From: Dehalococcoidia bacterium
GTDB lineage: Bacteria; Chloroflexota; Dehalococcoidia; Lucifugimonadales; Lucifugimonadaceae
Direction: 5' to 3'
Length of the DNA stretch: 64,000 nucleotides
Assembly: GCA_022824185.1 (NCBI GenBank)
Contig: JAJEAU010000017.1
Span: 124,001 to 188,000, forward strand
Made by a program: the position numbers and the translations under genes. Under the pieces are notes generated by a model that did no database searches, had not been told where the DNA came from, and saw only the letters and a program-made list of their open reading frames with translations. Positions within the stretch are counted from its first letter, which is position 1; each line of letters begins with the position of its first letter. This document shows, one piece after another, positions 1 through 9,028 of this stretch.

Positions 1-450
1 GTCGTCGCGCTCGGACGCGGAGTACGAGGCGGCAGAGACGGCAGCGGCGTCTCGAGTTAGTTCGCGGCCTTCGGCTTCCCACTTGATGCGGCCGCCATCC
101 ATGATCTTGGCGTTGGTGTGACCGAAGAGCTGGAAGATCCAGAGCGCGTAGCATGCCCACCAGTTGTTTCGGTCGCCGTAGAGCACGACAGTGGTGTCGT
201 TCGAGATGCCCTTGGAAGACATGAGACTTTCAAATCCGCCGCGGTCGAGGTAGTCGCGTCGCAGCGGGTCGTTGAGGTCTGCCGCCCAGTCGATCTCGAC
301 GGCGCCGGGAATGTGGCCCGACGGGTAAAGCAGCGGGTCTTCGTTCGATTCGACGATACGAACGCCATCGTCGTTCGCGTGCTTGGCGACCCAGTCGGTC
401 GACACGAGCGCGTCGGCGTTGGCGTATCCCCTAGAGTTGATGTCCGACAT
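1..450 (-). CDS. Thiosulfate/3-mercaptopyruvate sulfurtransferase (rhodanese), C-terminus beyond window edge
   Basis: Translation from the ATG at 448-450 gives 150 codons open to the window edge. An AGGAG Shine-Dalgarno lies six bases upstream of that ATG and fixes the start. The visible part is the N-terminal rhodanese domain. It includes [13 protein letters not shown] near residue 40, the motif where SseA-type enzymes bind their domain interface, then [13 protein letters not shown] and a stretch ending in [14 protein letters not shown]. Two-domain enzymes of this family move sulfur from thiosulfate or mercaptopyruvate to cyanide or thiols. Their catalytic cysteine sits in the C-terminal domain, which is outside the window, so activity cannot be judged. 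It diverges from the MFS gene across about 210 bases. Confidence 0.85.
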   Translation of the reverse strand, partial: MSDINSRGYANADALVSTDWVAKHANDDGVRIVESNEDPLLYPSGHIPGAVEIDWAADLNDPLRRDYLDRGGFESLMSSKGISNDTTVVLYGDRNNWWACYALWIFQLFGHTNAKIMDGGRIKWEAEGRELTRDAAAVSAASYSASERDD

Positions 451-664
451 GTTTTTCTCCTGATTGATTCGTCTCGGGCACGTATCCTGCTCGCGTTCCC
501 TTTTCCGGAAATCGATCACGCAATTGACCACGAACCCGATTGATTGTGGTTTCTGTTCAACCGATTCTATGCTAAAGGGGTTTGCGGAGATTACATAGAC
601 GCCTTGAACGTCCTCGGTATGGGCGGTGGAAAGCCATCGACCGATGGAAGCGGAAACGAAGTAA

Positions 665-1918
665 GTGACAACAGCCCGTAACGATCAACCTCAAACGAGA
701 GTGCGAAGACGGCGCGGGTTTTCAATCGTTTCGTTGATCCCGACGGTCTATGCACCGGCCTTTTTGCTGTCGGTAGGCCAAGGCGTCCTGATTCCGGTCC
801 TCCCCGTCTTTGCCAAGGATGAGTTCATGGCGACGGAGATCTTGATCGGTCTGGCCGTCGGAGCGAAGCACTTCGGAACGTTGGCGTTTGATGTTCCGGC
901 GGGTATCTTGGTGTCGCGGTTCGGAATGTGGCGGACGATGTTGCTGGGCATCGCGCTGTTTGCGGTCGCTGCGGTCGCTGCGGCATTGAGCCCGAACTTC
1001 ACGATGTTGTTCATCGCTCGATTTGCCGCCGGAGCGAGTTTCGCATTCTGGATGATCTCTCGCCACGCGTTCATCGCCGGCGCGGTTCCGACGAGGCATC
1101 GAGGGAAAGCGCTGTCGCTCTACGGCGGGATGAGTAGGTTGGCGGCGATCATCGGCCCGATCATCGGAGGCGTCCTGGCCGAATATGTCGATATCCGAAT
1201 GCCGTTCTACGTGCAGGCTGTCATTGCGGTGATGACGGGCATATTGGTTCTGTATGCCATGAGGCGATCGGGAGGCGATACGGTCGATCCGCAGGGACAC
1301 CGCAATGTGGTTGCGAGCATCGGATCGACGCTTGTTGCCCATCGGCACGATTTCATGACCGCTGGTTTGGTCGCGGTGATTCTGCAGTTCATGCGCGCGT
1401 CCCGCGAATTCTTGATCCCGGTTTGGGGTGACGAGATGGGTCTGGGGACTGATCAGATCGGATACGTGGCATCAGTGTCGTATGCGGTCGATTCGACGAT
1501 GTTCCCGATAGTTGGCTGGGTAATGGACAAATTTGGGAGGAAGTACGTCGGGGTTCCCGCATTAATCATCATGGGTTTGGGATTATCCGTTTTGCCGTTT
1601 GCGGACGGGATCACGATGTTGATGTTGGCTGGAGTCTTGGCCGGTCTTGGCAATGGGCTTAGCAGCGGATTCGTGTTGACGTTGGGTTCGGATCTTGCGC
1701 CGTTAAAGGACCCTGGTGAGTTCTTAGGGGTTTGGCGATTCATATCGGACGTCGGAGGTGCCGCGGGACCGCCTTTGATCGGTGGGATAGCACAGGTCCT
1801 AGCTTTAGCGACCGCAACTTGGTTCGCTGGCGGAGTCGCCGGAATAGGCGCGATCGCGTTGATCACTCTGGTTAAAGAAACAGCATCCAGACGCCGGTTG
1901 TTGAGGCGAAGGAGATAG
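665..1918 (+). CDS. MFS transporter
   Basis: A 417-residue protein with about twelve hydrophobic segments. It carries the major-facilitator loop 2-3 signature region ([17 protein letters not shown] near residue 80) and a GPIIGG motif in the fifth segment. A basic N-terminus (RVRRRRG) and C-terminus (RRRLLRRRR) fit a cytoplasmic orientation. MFS proteins of this length carry out proton-coupled drug or metabolite transport; the substrate cannot be read from the sequence. The start is a GTG with only a weak purine-rich upstream stretch, so it may be a little downstream. A weak promoter-like TTGTGG / TATGCT pair lies near 550-580. Its stop is 16 bases from the stop of the convergent D-glutamate-cyclase gene. 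Confidence 0.85.
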   Translation: MTTARNDQPQTRVRRRRGFSIVSLIPTVYAPAFLLSVGQGVLIPVLPVFAKDEFMATEILIGLAVGAKHFGTLAFDVPAGILVSRFGMWRTMLLGIALFAVAAVAAALSPNFTMLFIARFAAGASFAFWMISRHAFIAGAVPTRHRGKALSLYGGMSRLAAIIGPIIGGVLAEYVDIRMPFYVQAVIAVMTGILVLYAMRRSGGDTVDPQGHRNVVASIGSTLVAHRHDFMTAGLVAVILQFMRASREFLIPVWGDEMGLGTDQIGYVASVSYAVDSTMFPIVGWVMDKFGRKYVGVPALIIMGLGLSVLPFADGITMLMLAGVLAGLGNGLSSGFVLTLGSDLAPLKDPGEFLGVWRFISDVGGAAGPPLIGGIAQVLALATATWFAGGVAGIGAIALITLVKETASRRRLLRRRR

Positions 1919-1934
1919 AGGCTGGCGAGGGGCG

Positions 1935-2801
1935 TTAACTAATCCCCTGCTCTGTCAGCAACGCGTGCAGGTCGCGGAGGCAGACTGAATCTGCTTCCAA
2001 GTCGCGGTTGTCCACCCACTCTTTGTTCTCTCCGCTCATCCCCTCGACAGCACCAATCGCGACGATATCTCGAACCATCTGCTTGGCGTCCTCCACGCTG
2101 GGAAGGAGGTTCACACCATGTTTCAGAGACAATGCTGCAATCAAGCCGTAGCCGCCCCAGTTTGAGCAGCTGGCGACGATGAGTTCGGTAGTAGTTGTGA
2201 CGCACGGGTTCTTGGGAAGGAACTCGTGCTCGATAGTCGGGATCACGTTTTGCAGGTTGCCCATGCCGATCTCGTTGCCCCCGTCGCCGATACCCACGGA
2301 GTAGGGGTGCTGGTCAAATAGGTGGTCGATTTTGGCGTTGTACGGCGTGAAATCGATGCCTCGGAAGTTGCGGTAGGTGCCGTCGCCGACCAGTCCGGCC
2401 CGTTCGATGGCTACGAGTGCGCTTGGCGAGTGTTGCTGAACCAACTCGTTGGCGAATTTGGCAGATTCGAAATGGTTGGTAATCGGGAACTCGATGACCT
2501 CGTGTTGGGCGATCGATCTTACGACTTTCGCTGAAAGTTCGTCAGTGACGTAGGCGATCTCGTTTCCGAGCTTTGCCAGGGCGTTCCCGATGGCCACAGC
2601 GCCGGGAGGGCCATCGGTCTCGGTCGCCTCAGCGAGCATGATGTAAAAACCGGTGACGATGAAGATCTTTCCGGAGTTGTCGATAAGTAGGTCCGCGCAC
2701 CGCTCCATGTAGTTTTCTCGCATGTGCGGTTTCAACGCCGTCATGCCTCGAATGTCTTCTTGCAGGACGATGTCTTCGATCTGTGAGATTGAATCGGTCA
2801 T
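1935..2801 (-). CDS. DUF4392 protein, C-terminal half of a split D-glutamate cyclase
   Basis: A 288-residue protein matching the DUF4392 (D-glutamate cyclase C-terminal) family. Visible features are FIVTGFYIM near residue 50, PPGAVAIGNALAKLG, VAIERAG, and a glycine-rich VGIGDGGNEIGMGN near residue 170 that looks like the active-site loop. In vertebrate mitochondria a single protein (DGLUCY) fuses a DUF1445 domain to this domain and converts D-glutamate to 5-oxo-D-proline. Here the upstream same-strand gene encodes the DUF1445 part, 53 bases away, so the two probably work as one enzyme. The family call is from remembered motifs. The reaction is inferred from the eukaryotic fusion and not proven for this pair. 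Confidence 0.75.
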   Translation of the reverse strand: MTDSISQIEDIVLQEDIRGMTALKPHMRENYMERCADLLIDNSGKIFIVTGFYIMLAEATETDGPPGAVAIGNALAKLGNEIAYVTDELSAKVVRSIAQHEVIEFPITNHFESAKFANELVQQHSPSALVAIERAGLVGDGTYRNFRGIDFTPYNAKIDHLFDQHPYSVGIGDGGNEIGMGNLQNVIPTIEHEFLPKNPCVTTTTELIVASCSNWGGYGLIAALSLKHGVNLLPSVEDAKQMVRDIVAIGAVEGMSGENKEWVDNRDLEADSVCLRDLHALLTEQGIS

Positions 2802-2854
2802 GGGTTCGAGATGGCTTTCGAGTTGATGGTCTACTGGGCGGTCGATTGGTCGAT

Positions 2855-3661
2855 CTACATCACGGCGAGATCTTCGTCGTGCATGTCGGTGACGAACATG
2901 TATCCGGGCGCGTGAGTGATCATGAGTTCGGGTTTGGATGCCATAGCGACGGCCTGAGGAGTAACACCGCAGGCCCAGAACATCGAGACGTCGTCGTCAG
3001 ATTCAGGGTTCCACGCATCTCCGAAATCCGGGGTAGCCAAATCTCGGATGCCGATATCTTCAGGATCGCCGATGTGCACAGGCGCGCCGTGGACGGCTGG
3101 GAAGCGAGAGGTGGCTTGCACTGCCCTGACGACTTTGCTGCGTGGTACCCATCGGTGGGTAACCACCATCGGACCGCCGAATGGACCGGCCGGTGCCGTT
3201 TCGATGCTCGTCTTGTACATGGCGACGTTTTTGTCCGTACCGTAATACGGGAGATTTACGCCATTTCGGATCAACGCGTGTTCAAAGGTGAAACTGCAAC
3301 CGAGGAGGAACGTCACGAGGTCATCTCGCCAGTAATCGACTATGGCAGACGGCTCATCGACGAGTTCGCCGTGACGATACACACGGTATTTGGGGACATC
3401 GGTCCGAATGTCTGACTCAGGTGCGGACAGGACGGCTTCGGTCTGCCCTGCTTCAAAAACCTCAATTACGGGGCATGGTTTTGGGTTGCGTTGGCAAAAG
3501 ACTAGGAAATCAAAAGCGAGGTCTTTTGGCAGGATGGCAACGTTTGTTTGGACGATGTCTGGTGCCGCGCCCGATGTCGGTTGGGCAAATTCCCCGGATC
3601 GCGACGCCATTCGGACATCGCGGCCGGACATGGTCGTTGGGTCAATCGCGGTTGCGATCAT
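2855..3661 (-). CDS. DUF1445 protein (putative hydro-lyase family), N-terminal half of a split D-glutamate cyclase
   Basis: A 268-residue protein of the DUF1445 family. Diagnostic features are VQTNVAILPKDLAFDFLVFCQRNPKPCP near residue 40, the loop YYGTDKNVAMYKT, the segment MVVTHRWVP, and the terminal block around WACGVTPQAVAM and ITHAPGYMFVTD. Length matches stand-alone bacterial members (about 260-270). A GGAG sequence nine bases before the ATG supports this start. It is the first gene of a two-gene unit with the DUF4392 gene. In animals the same two domains are fused in that order in D-glutamate cyclase. It diverges from the Gfo/Idh gene across about 95 bases. Some bacterial annotations call the family a hydro-lyase, without biochemical support that I know of. 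Confidence 0.8.
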   Translation of the reverse strand: MIATAIDPTTMSGRDVRMASRSGEFAQPTSGAAPDIVQTNVAILPKDLAFDFLVFCQRNPKPCPVIEVFEAGQTEAVLSAPESDIRTDVPKYRVYRHGELVDEPSAIVDYWRDDLVTFLLGCSFTFEHALIRNGVNLPYYGTDKNVAMYKTSIETAPAGPFGGPMVVTHRWVPRSKVVRAVQATSRFPAVHGAPVHIGDPEDIGIRDLATPDFGDAWNPESDDDVSMFWACGVTPQAVAMASKPELMITHAPGYMFVTDMHDEDLAVM

Positions 3662-3757
3662 GTTTTGATCTCCGAGTGAGAATTCGGTCTGATTGGTCGA
3701 ACTTGGGTAAAGTCTATTCGCGACACCGTAGGTAGTTCAAAATGCAAAGGGACGAGA

Positions 3758-4714
3758 ATGTCGATAGATATCGGGATCGCAGGTTACGGTCGTAGAGCGC
3801 GTTGGCACGTCAACGCGATCAGTGAAATCGCTGATGCCGAGGTAACGGCCGTGGCCGACCCGGTGGAATCTAGCCGAATTGCGGCGAGTAGCGACATCGA
3901 GGGTGTGGCACTCCATCGCTCGGTTTCTGAGATGGTCGACTCTGGCAATGTTGATGCCGTAGTAGTCGCCGCGCCGGCGCACCTGAACTCAGAAGTTGCA
4001 GTCGAGGCAATCAGCCACGGCATCCCCGTGTTGGTGGAGAAACCGCCTGCGTTGTCCGTCGATGGCATCGATGCGATGCGAGAACTCGCACACATGGCGG
4101 GATCGAAGGTCATGGTGGCATTCAACCGACGATTCAATCCATTGATCCGTGCAGGGATCGACATCATCGCCGAGGCGGGGCCGTTACGACAGATCGTTGC
4201 CGAGTTTCACAAAGACATCCATGAATTCACTGAAAACGATCGCGTCTCTCCCATAATCTACGATCTGATGCTCTTGGAATCGCCGATCCATTCAGTCGAT
4301 TTGGTAAGTCATCTTGCTGACGCGCCTGTTGCCGAAGTTGCTGCCGTCGTCAAGCGGACTTCTAGCGGCTACCGGGATGTTCACGCGGCGTTGATTGAGT
4401 TCGAGAACGAGGTTGTGTGTCAGTTAACCGCGGCTTACACCGCAGGCGGACGGTTGGAGAGATACGAAATGCACGGCGATTTCGTGTCCGTGTATCTCGA
4501 AGGGGTGCAGCGTGGTTGGGTCCTTAGGGATGGCGAACGGACGGAGATCACATTGCCAGACGGCACGGAAAACGACACTGTTTTGCAAGCCCGACACTTC
4601 GTGCGGAGTGTCGCTGAAGGCGTCGACTTTCCGCCACCTGCCGCGACGCTCGAAACGTCAGTCGAAACGCTGCGATTGTGTGAGAGTATCCTTGATAGCG
4701 TTCAATCTGACTAG
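3758..4714 (+). CDS. Gfo/Idh/MocA-family NAD(P)-dependent oxidoreductase
   Basis: A 318-residue protein with an N-terminal Rossmann fold beginning IGIAGYGRRARWH (residues 6-17). The family motif EKPPA is at residues 94-98, with its lysine expected to take part in catalysis, followed by VAFNRRFNPL. The C-terminal half is the substrate-binding alpha/beta domain. Enzymes of this family oxidise or reduce sugars, inositols or related polyols. Only 13 bases separate it from the enolase-superfamily dehydratase downstream, so the pair probably serves one sugar or sugar-acid pathway: oxidation here, dehydration next. The substrate is not evident. Confidence 0.85.
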   Translation: MSIDIGIAGYGRRARWHVNAISEIADAEVTAVADPVESSRIAASSDIEGVALHRSVSEMVDSGNVDAVVVAAPAHLNSEVAVEAISHGIPVLVEKPPALSVDGIDAMRELAHMAGSKVMVAFNRRFNPLIRAGIDIIAEAGPLRQIVAEFHKDIHEFTENDRVSPIIYDLMLLESPIHSVDLVSHLADAPVAEVAAVVKRTSSGYRDVHAALIEFENEVVCQLTAAYTAGGRLERYEMHGDFVSVYLEGVQRGWVLRDGERTEITLPDGTENDTVLQARHFVRSVAEGVDFPPPAATLETSVETLRLCESILDSVQSD

Positions 4715-4727
4715 AGGATGTCCCCCG

Positions 4728-5879
4728 ATGAAAATCACTCGCGTAGATCAGTTCTCACCTCGACAACGAACCCGTTTGGTCCGAATAACGACTGACACCG
4801 GTATCGAAGGTTGGGGTGAAAGCACGCTAGAAGGCAAGCCCTATTCGGTGCCTGCGGCGATCGATGAGTTCGCCGGGTACCTGATTGGTAAGGACCCTCT
4901 GAGGATCGAGCACCTCTGGCAGCAGATGTATCGTTCGTCTTTCTTCCGCGGCGGTGCTCACAACATGACGGCAATCGCCGGCATCGACGCGGCATTGTGG
5001 GATATCGCTGGCAAGCACTACGGTGTCCCGAGTTACATGCTGCTTGGTGGAAACGTCCGCGATCGGATACGCGTCTACGCCCATTGGGGAATCCGAGACA
5101 TGTCTGATGAGGCACTCGAACAGGCGCGGGATCGCTTGACGATGCTTCAGAAGATGGGCTACACCGCATACAAAGCCGGACCTCCAGGGTTCTGGCGGGC
5201 GCACGAGCCGCCATCCAGGATCGATGAGTTCGTCGAGATGGCCTTTACGATGCGGGAATGGGTGGGCAACGATGTCGAGCTTTGCTTCGACTTCCACGGG
5301 AAGATGGCTCCCGGTTTGGCGATTGAGGTCTGCAACGAACTCAAGGGAATGCGTCCGTTATTTGTCGAGGAACCCGTGCCCCAAGAGAACGAGGATGCGT
5401 TGAAGCTGGTTTCGGACCATGTGCCGTTCCCGATCGCGACCGGTGAGAGATTGCTTTCGCGGTGGGAGTTCCGTCGGGTGATCGAGCAGCAGTGCGTTGC
5501 GCTGCTGCAACCTGACGTGGCGCATTGTGGCGGTATCACGGAGTTGAAGAAGATTGCCAACTATGCCGAGGTCTATTACCAGCACATCATGCCGCACTGC
5601 GCGATCGGCCCGTTGGCTTTGGCTGCGTGTATGACCGTCGATGCCGTCGTGCCGAACTTTTTGGTGCAGGAACAAGTTGACGGCGCTTTGGGCAATGGGA
5701 TCATCAAGCGTGACTGGCAAGTCAAAGATGGCCACATCGAGCTCTGGGACGAACCCGGTCTTGGAGTGGAAGTCGATGAGGCAGAGGCTACCAAGCCTTA
5801 CACGGGCGAGGCGATTGGTTACCACCGCGAGTTGGGAGGCGAGACCTACTTTGAGGACGGCTCCGTCGCAGACTGGTAG
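4728..5879 (+). CDS. Mandelate racemase/enolase superfamily enzyme, D-galactonate dehydratase-like
   Basis: 383 residues from the ATG right after the Gfo/Idh gene. A longer reading frame runs back into that gene, but the N-terminus MKITRVDQF is the normal family start. Metal ligands and catalytic residues are visible: D188 and H190 in FDFHG, E214 in VEEPVP, E240 in ATGERL, and H290 in MPHCAIGP. The DxH arrangement followed by a late histidine is that of galactonate/mannonate-type dehydratases, which remove water from C2-C3 of an aldonic acid to give a 2-keto-3-deoxy acid. The N-terminal capping domain and the LWDIAGK helix are intact. It is translationally close to the upstream oxidoreductase. 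The exact aldonate is an inference. Confidence 0.85.
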   Translation: MKITRVDQFSPRQRTRLVRITTDTGIEGWGESTLEGKPYSVPAAIDEFAGYLIGKDPLRIEHLWQQMYRSSFFRGGAHNMTAIAGIDAALWDIAGKHYGVPSYMLLGGNVRDRIRVYAHWGIRDMSDEALEQARDRLTMLQKMGYTAYKAGPPGFWRAHEPPSRIDEFVEMAFTMREWVGNDVELCFDFHGKMAPGLAIEVCNELKGMRPLFVEEPVPQENEDALKLVSDHVPFPIATGERLLSRWEFRRVIEQQCVALLQPDVAHCGGITELKKIANYAEVYYQHIMPHCAIGPLALAACMTVDAVVPNFLVQEQVDGALGNGIIKRDWQVKDGHIELWDEPGLGVEVDEAEATKPYTGEAIGYHRELGGETYFEDGSVADW

Positions 5880-5903
5880 GAAAATGTCGACAGAACTGGG
5901 GGC

Positions 5904-6371
5904 GTGGTGAGCGTCGACGTCGCCATGATCGGCGGACTCATGGGAACGATTGGCGCTGTGCTGTTCCTGCAGGTGTGGGAGGTGGCCCGGCCGTCCAATG
6001 ACCACTTGAGGATCGTGTCGATGATTGGTTCGGCGTTCACTCCGAAACCTTTCGCCCAACAGTTCGTAGGACGCGCAGTTCTCTTTGTCGTTGGGATATG
6101 CTACGGCGTCTTCACGTCGGCGGTGATTTACGCGTTCGAAGTTGAAGCGATGGCGTGGTTCTACGGCATCGTGGTTGCTGTGCTTTTGTGGATTTTGACC
6201 GGGATTACATTGACCTACTTCAGGCTCCTACATCCGCTGATCCGACGAGGGGAGATGAAGGCCCCGGGTCCGTTTGGGCTTGGCTATTCTCGGCAGAGCG
6301 CCGCGTTGCTGCTGGTTGCACACCTGATTTTCGGGTTGGTGTGCGGATTGGTCTACGGAACCGCGGTTTGA
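5904..6371 (+). CDS. Small membrane protein of unknown function
   Basis: A 155-residue protein with four predicted membrane segments (about residues 7-25, 58-78, 84-106 and 133-152). A polar stretch after the first carries SNDHLRIVSMIG. I do not recognise the family. It begins 24 bases after the dehydratase stop with a G-rich sequence before tandem GTG codons, so either GTG (5904 or 5907) may be used. It may be translated with the two sugar-acid genes upstream. Its stop abuts the stop of the convergent FAD oxidoreductase with no gap. No catalytic motif is visible; a subunit or chaperone of a membrane complex cannot be excluded. Confidence 0.65.
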   Translation: MVSVDVAMIGGLMGTIGAVLFLQVWEVARPSNDHLRIVSMIGSAFTPKPFAQQFVGRAVLFVVGICYGVFTSAVIYAFEVEAMAWFYGIVVAVLLWILTGITLTYFRLLHPLIRRGEMKAPGPFGLGYSRQSAALLLVAHLIFGLVCGLVYGTAV

Positions 6372-7547
6372 TTACGCGAAGACGTTGCCGCCATAGGCGG
6401 ACTTGAGGAGATCGTCCTCTTCGAACCGAGAGAACCGGATCGGATGAAGGTCGAACGTGGTCTCTTTAGCACCAACGGCCAATTCCGCGAGGGAACGACC
6501 GATCGCCGGTGACATCTTGAAGCCGTGGCCTGAGAAACCTGCACCGACGACGAGGTTTTCGAATCCGGGAACTCGATCGATGATCGGATTCCAGTCCAAA
6601 GAAACTGTGAACAATCCGGACCATCCGTTGACGTATGTGGCGTCTTCATACGCAGGGATGATGTCGGCGAAGAGACCCATACCCTCGACGACGACTTCTG
6701 TATCGACGCCTTGGTTGTAGGTGTCGCGGTCGCAAGGATCTTCCCGGTAGCCAACTAGAGCGTAACCCGGCGTATCGGTTCTCGCAGACATTCCGCTCGG
6801 GGCGTGTACGACGATTGGGTGAAACGGTTCGGCTACCTTTTCGAAACCCTCTTGCTGCTTGAGCCGCATCACCTGATGTCTGACCGTGTGAATTGGCAGG
6901 GGTTCGGTCACTTGTTCGAGCAATACGTTCGTCCAAGGCCCGGTCGTCAGTACGATTCGGTCTGCAAATATGTCGCCTTGGTCGGTTCGCACACCTATCG
7001 CTACGCCGTTCTCGTGCAGGATCTCGTCGACCGAGACGCCCAGGCGAACTGATGCGCCCCGGCTTCGGGCTGAGCTCGCGAATCCGTTGGTGACGAGGTG
7101 CGAGTCGGCGAATCCCGCTTTACCCTCCCAGACGACGCACTCGTTCTCGCCGAACTGCATGTACGGCCAACGGCTAATCGCGTCGTCGATGCTGAGAACT
7201 TCGGTTTCGACGCCGACCGATTGGGCTAGTTTCACATTCGTGCTGGCCGCGTCCTCATTGCCAGGGCCGGGGACGAGCAACCAGTCGTTCTGCTGGTATC
7301 CACTGGGAGCGCCGACTTCGTCTTCGAAGTTGGCCATAACTCCCCTGCTCCACCAAGCCATCTCGGTGATGACACGGTTTGAGTAGTGCATCCTGAGAAT
7401 CGTCATCGAACGACCCGTTGAACCAGATGCGAGGGTGTCGCGTTCCAACAATAGCGTCTTGGTGACCCCTAGCTCCGCGAGGTAGTGAAGCGTGGAACAA
7501 CCCATCACCCCGCCGCCTATGACGATCGCTTCGTATTTTTCGGTCAT
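6372..7547 (-). CDS. FAD-dependent amine/amino-acid oxidoreductase (DAO family)
   Basis: A 391-residue protein. The dinucleotide-binding motif VIGGGVMGCSTLHYLAE is at residues 10-26, followed by the GSTGRSMTILR segment typical of sarcosine/dimethylglycine-type oxidases. A second FAD contact region is IVLTTGPWTN. The C-terminus has GAGFSGHGFKMSPAIGRSLAE, the DAO-family flavin-binding end. Such enzymes oxidise secondary or tertiary amines or D-amino acids. It is the last gene of a four-gene minus-strand operon (SDR, SRPBCC, amidase, this gene) and follows the amidase by 20 bases. A plausible role is oxidation of an amine freed by amide hydrolysis. The substrate is not known. Confidence 0.85.
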   Translation of the reverse strand: MTEKYEAIVIGGGVMGCSTLHYLAELGVTKTLLLERDTLASGSTGRSMTILRMHYSNRVITEMAWWSRGVMANFEDEVGAPSGYQQNDWLLVPGPGNEDAASTNVKLAQSVGVETEVLSIDDAISRWPYMQFGENECVVWEGKAGFADSHLVTNGFASSARSRGASVRLGVSVDEILHENGVAIGVRTDQGDIFADRIVLTTGPWTNVLLEQVTEPLPIHTVRHQVMRLKQQEGFEKVAEPFHPIVVHAPSGMSARTDTPGYALVGYREDPCDRDTYNQGVDTEVVVEGMGLFADIIPAYEDATYVNGWSGLFTVSLDWNPIIDRVPGFENLVVGAGFSGHGFKMSPAIGRSLAELAVGAKETTFDLHPIRFSRFEEDDLLKSAYGGNVFA

Positions 7548-7567
7548 CGTTGCGCCCGTTTATCGAT

Positions 7568-8998
7568 TTACGACACCTTCGGACGTTTCGACGTCCAAGG
7601 TCGTGCCAACTCGTATGCCCTAGAGGCTCGGAAGACTATGGGATCGTCGTTGATTGGCCCGATAATCTGCAAACCAAGCGGCATGCCGCTGTCGCTGAAT
7701 CCGCACGGTACCGACGCTGCGGGGTTCCAGAGGATGTTCCAAAGCGCGGTGAATGGGATCGCCGACGGGTTTGCGATACCCTCTTCGAGTTTGTGGCCAC
7801 CGAGTTCCATGGGTGTCTGTCGGTGCGGCCAAGCCTCGATGGCCGTCGTCGGCGTGACCAACAGGTCGAAATCGTCGAACCACTGCCCTACTTGAATGCG
7901 ATGAGCTTCGGCTTGCCGCAAAGCGGACGCGTATTCGGCGCCCGTCACGTTGTAACCGGCGTTAACCATTTCCATCGTGTAGTCGGTGAGTTGGATGTCA
8001 GGATCTTCTGCGAGATGACCGTACATAGCCACTTGGCCAGCGGTCCATACCGTCCACCAGTAGGTCGCAGGCACCGGGTCGAAGCTGATGTCTGCGTTTA
8101 CGACGGTTGCGCCGGCATCTTCGAGCCCTTTCAACGCTTCCTCGGTCACTCGAGCCACGTCGTCGTTCACGTATGCGTAACCAAGGTCCATTGAAAACCC
8201 GATCTTCAGGCCTTCGATCCCGTCTTCCAGACCCGACACGCAGTCGGGAACAGGCGACTGCAACGAACCCGGATCACGTGGATCATGCCCCGATATTGCC
8301 ATGTGCATGATCGCGGAGGATCGAACGTCTTGGGACATCGGCCCAGATGTGCTCGTGCAGTTGTACGAGGGCATGGAACGACCGCCGTAGCGGGGTGTTC
8401 TGCCTTGAGTTGGTTTGTGGCCGAAGATACCAACAAACGACGCGGGAAGTCGGACCGATCCGCCGCCGTCGGTGCCCGTGCCAAGCGAACACATTCCCGA
8501 TGCAATGGCGGCGGAGGTACCGCCGCTCGAACCGCCGGGATGTCGTGTGACATCCCATGGGTTGTTCGCAGACGGAAAGATGTCGGTAAAAGTTTCGCCG
8601 CTGTTGCCGAACTCTGGCGTGTTTGTCTTGCCTAGAATCACCGCGTTTGATGCTCGCAAGCGTTCGACGACAGCAGAGTCGAAATCTGGGACCCAATCCT
8701 TGAATGCCGAAGACCCCAGCGTCGTCCGCAGCCCGTCAGTTAGCTCTAAGTCTTTGACGCAGATCGGGATGCCGTGCAGAGTGCCAAGATTTTCGCCGTT
8801 GGCAACCATCCGATCACACTCAGCGGCGGCCGCCAATGCCCCTTCCTCATCCAAAGTGACAAACGCGTTGAGTTGAGAATCCAGTTCTTCAACGCGCCGG
8901 AACGATGCCTCGGTCAGCTCTACGGAAGAAACCTTCCCATCCAAGATCATTTGGCGCTGTTCGTGCGCCGGGAGGAACATCAAATCACGGTCATTCAT
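7568..8998 (-). CDS. Amidase (amidase-signature family)
   Basis: A 476-residue protein with the complete Lys-cisSer-Ser triad of the amidase-signature family: K82 in PICVKDLE, S157 in HPGGSSGGTS and S181 in DGGGSVRLP. The 24-residue gap between the serines matches the family (for example FAAH). Such enzymes hydrolyse carboxamides, including aryl, fatty-acid and peptide amides. A Glu/Asp-tRNA amidotransferase A role is unlikely because no GatB or GatC lies nearby and the C-terminus differs. Third gene of the operon, 30 bases after the SRPBCC gene. Confidence 0.9.
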   Translation of the reverse strand: MNDRDLMFLPAHEQRQMILDGKVSSVELTEASFRRVEELDSQLNAFVTLDEEGALAAAAECDRMVANGENLGTLHGIPICVKDLELTDGLRTTLGSSAFKDWVPDFDSAVVERLRASNAVILGKTNTPEFGNSGETFTDIFPSANNPWDVTRHPGGSSGGTSAAIASGMCSLGTGTDGGGSVRLPASFVGIFGHKPTQGRTPRYGGRSMPSYNCTSTSGPMSQDVRSSAIMHMAISGHDPRDPGSLQSPVPDCVSGLEDGIEGLKIGFSMDLGYAYVNDDVARVTEEALKGLEDAGATVVNADISFDPVPATYWWTVWTAGQVAMYGHLAEDPDIQLTDYTMEMVNAGYNVTGAEYASALRQAEAHRIQVGQWFDDFDLLVTPTTAIEAWPHRQTPMELGGHKLEEGIANPSAIPFTALWNILWNPAASVPCGFSDSGMPLGLQIIGPINDDPIVFRASRAYELARPWTSKRPKVS

Positions 8999-9028
8999 GG
9001 TTAGCCTCGCAGATTCATCGGTTTCGAT

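Noticed and set aside
4512-4727. In-frame 72-residue N-terminal extension of the galactonate-dehydratase-like protein
   Set aside because: It overlaps the Gfo/Idh gene in another frame, has no family match, and the enzyme has a normal N-terminus at the later ATG.
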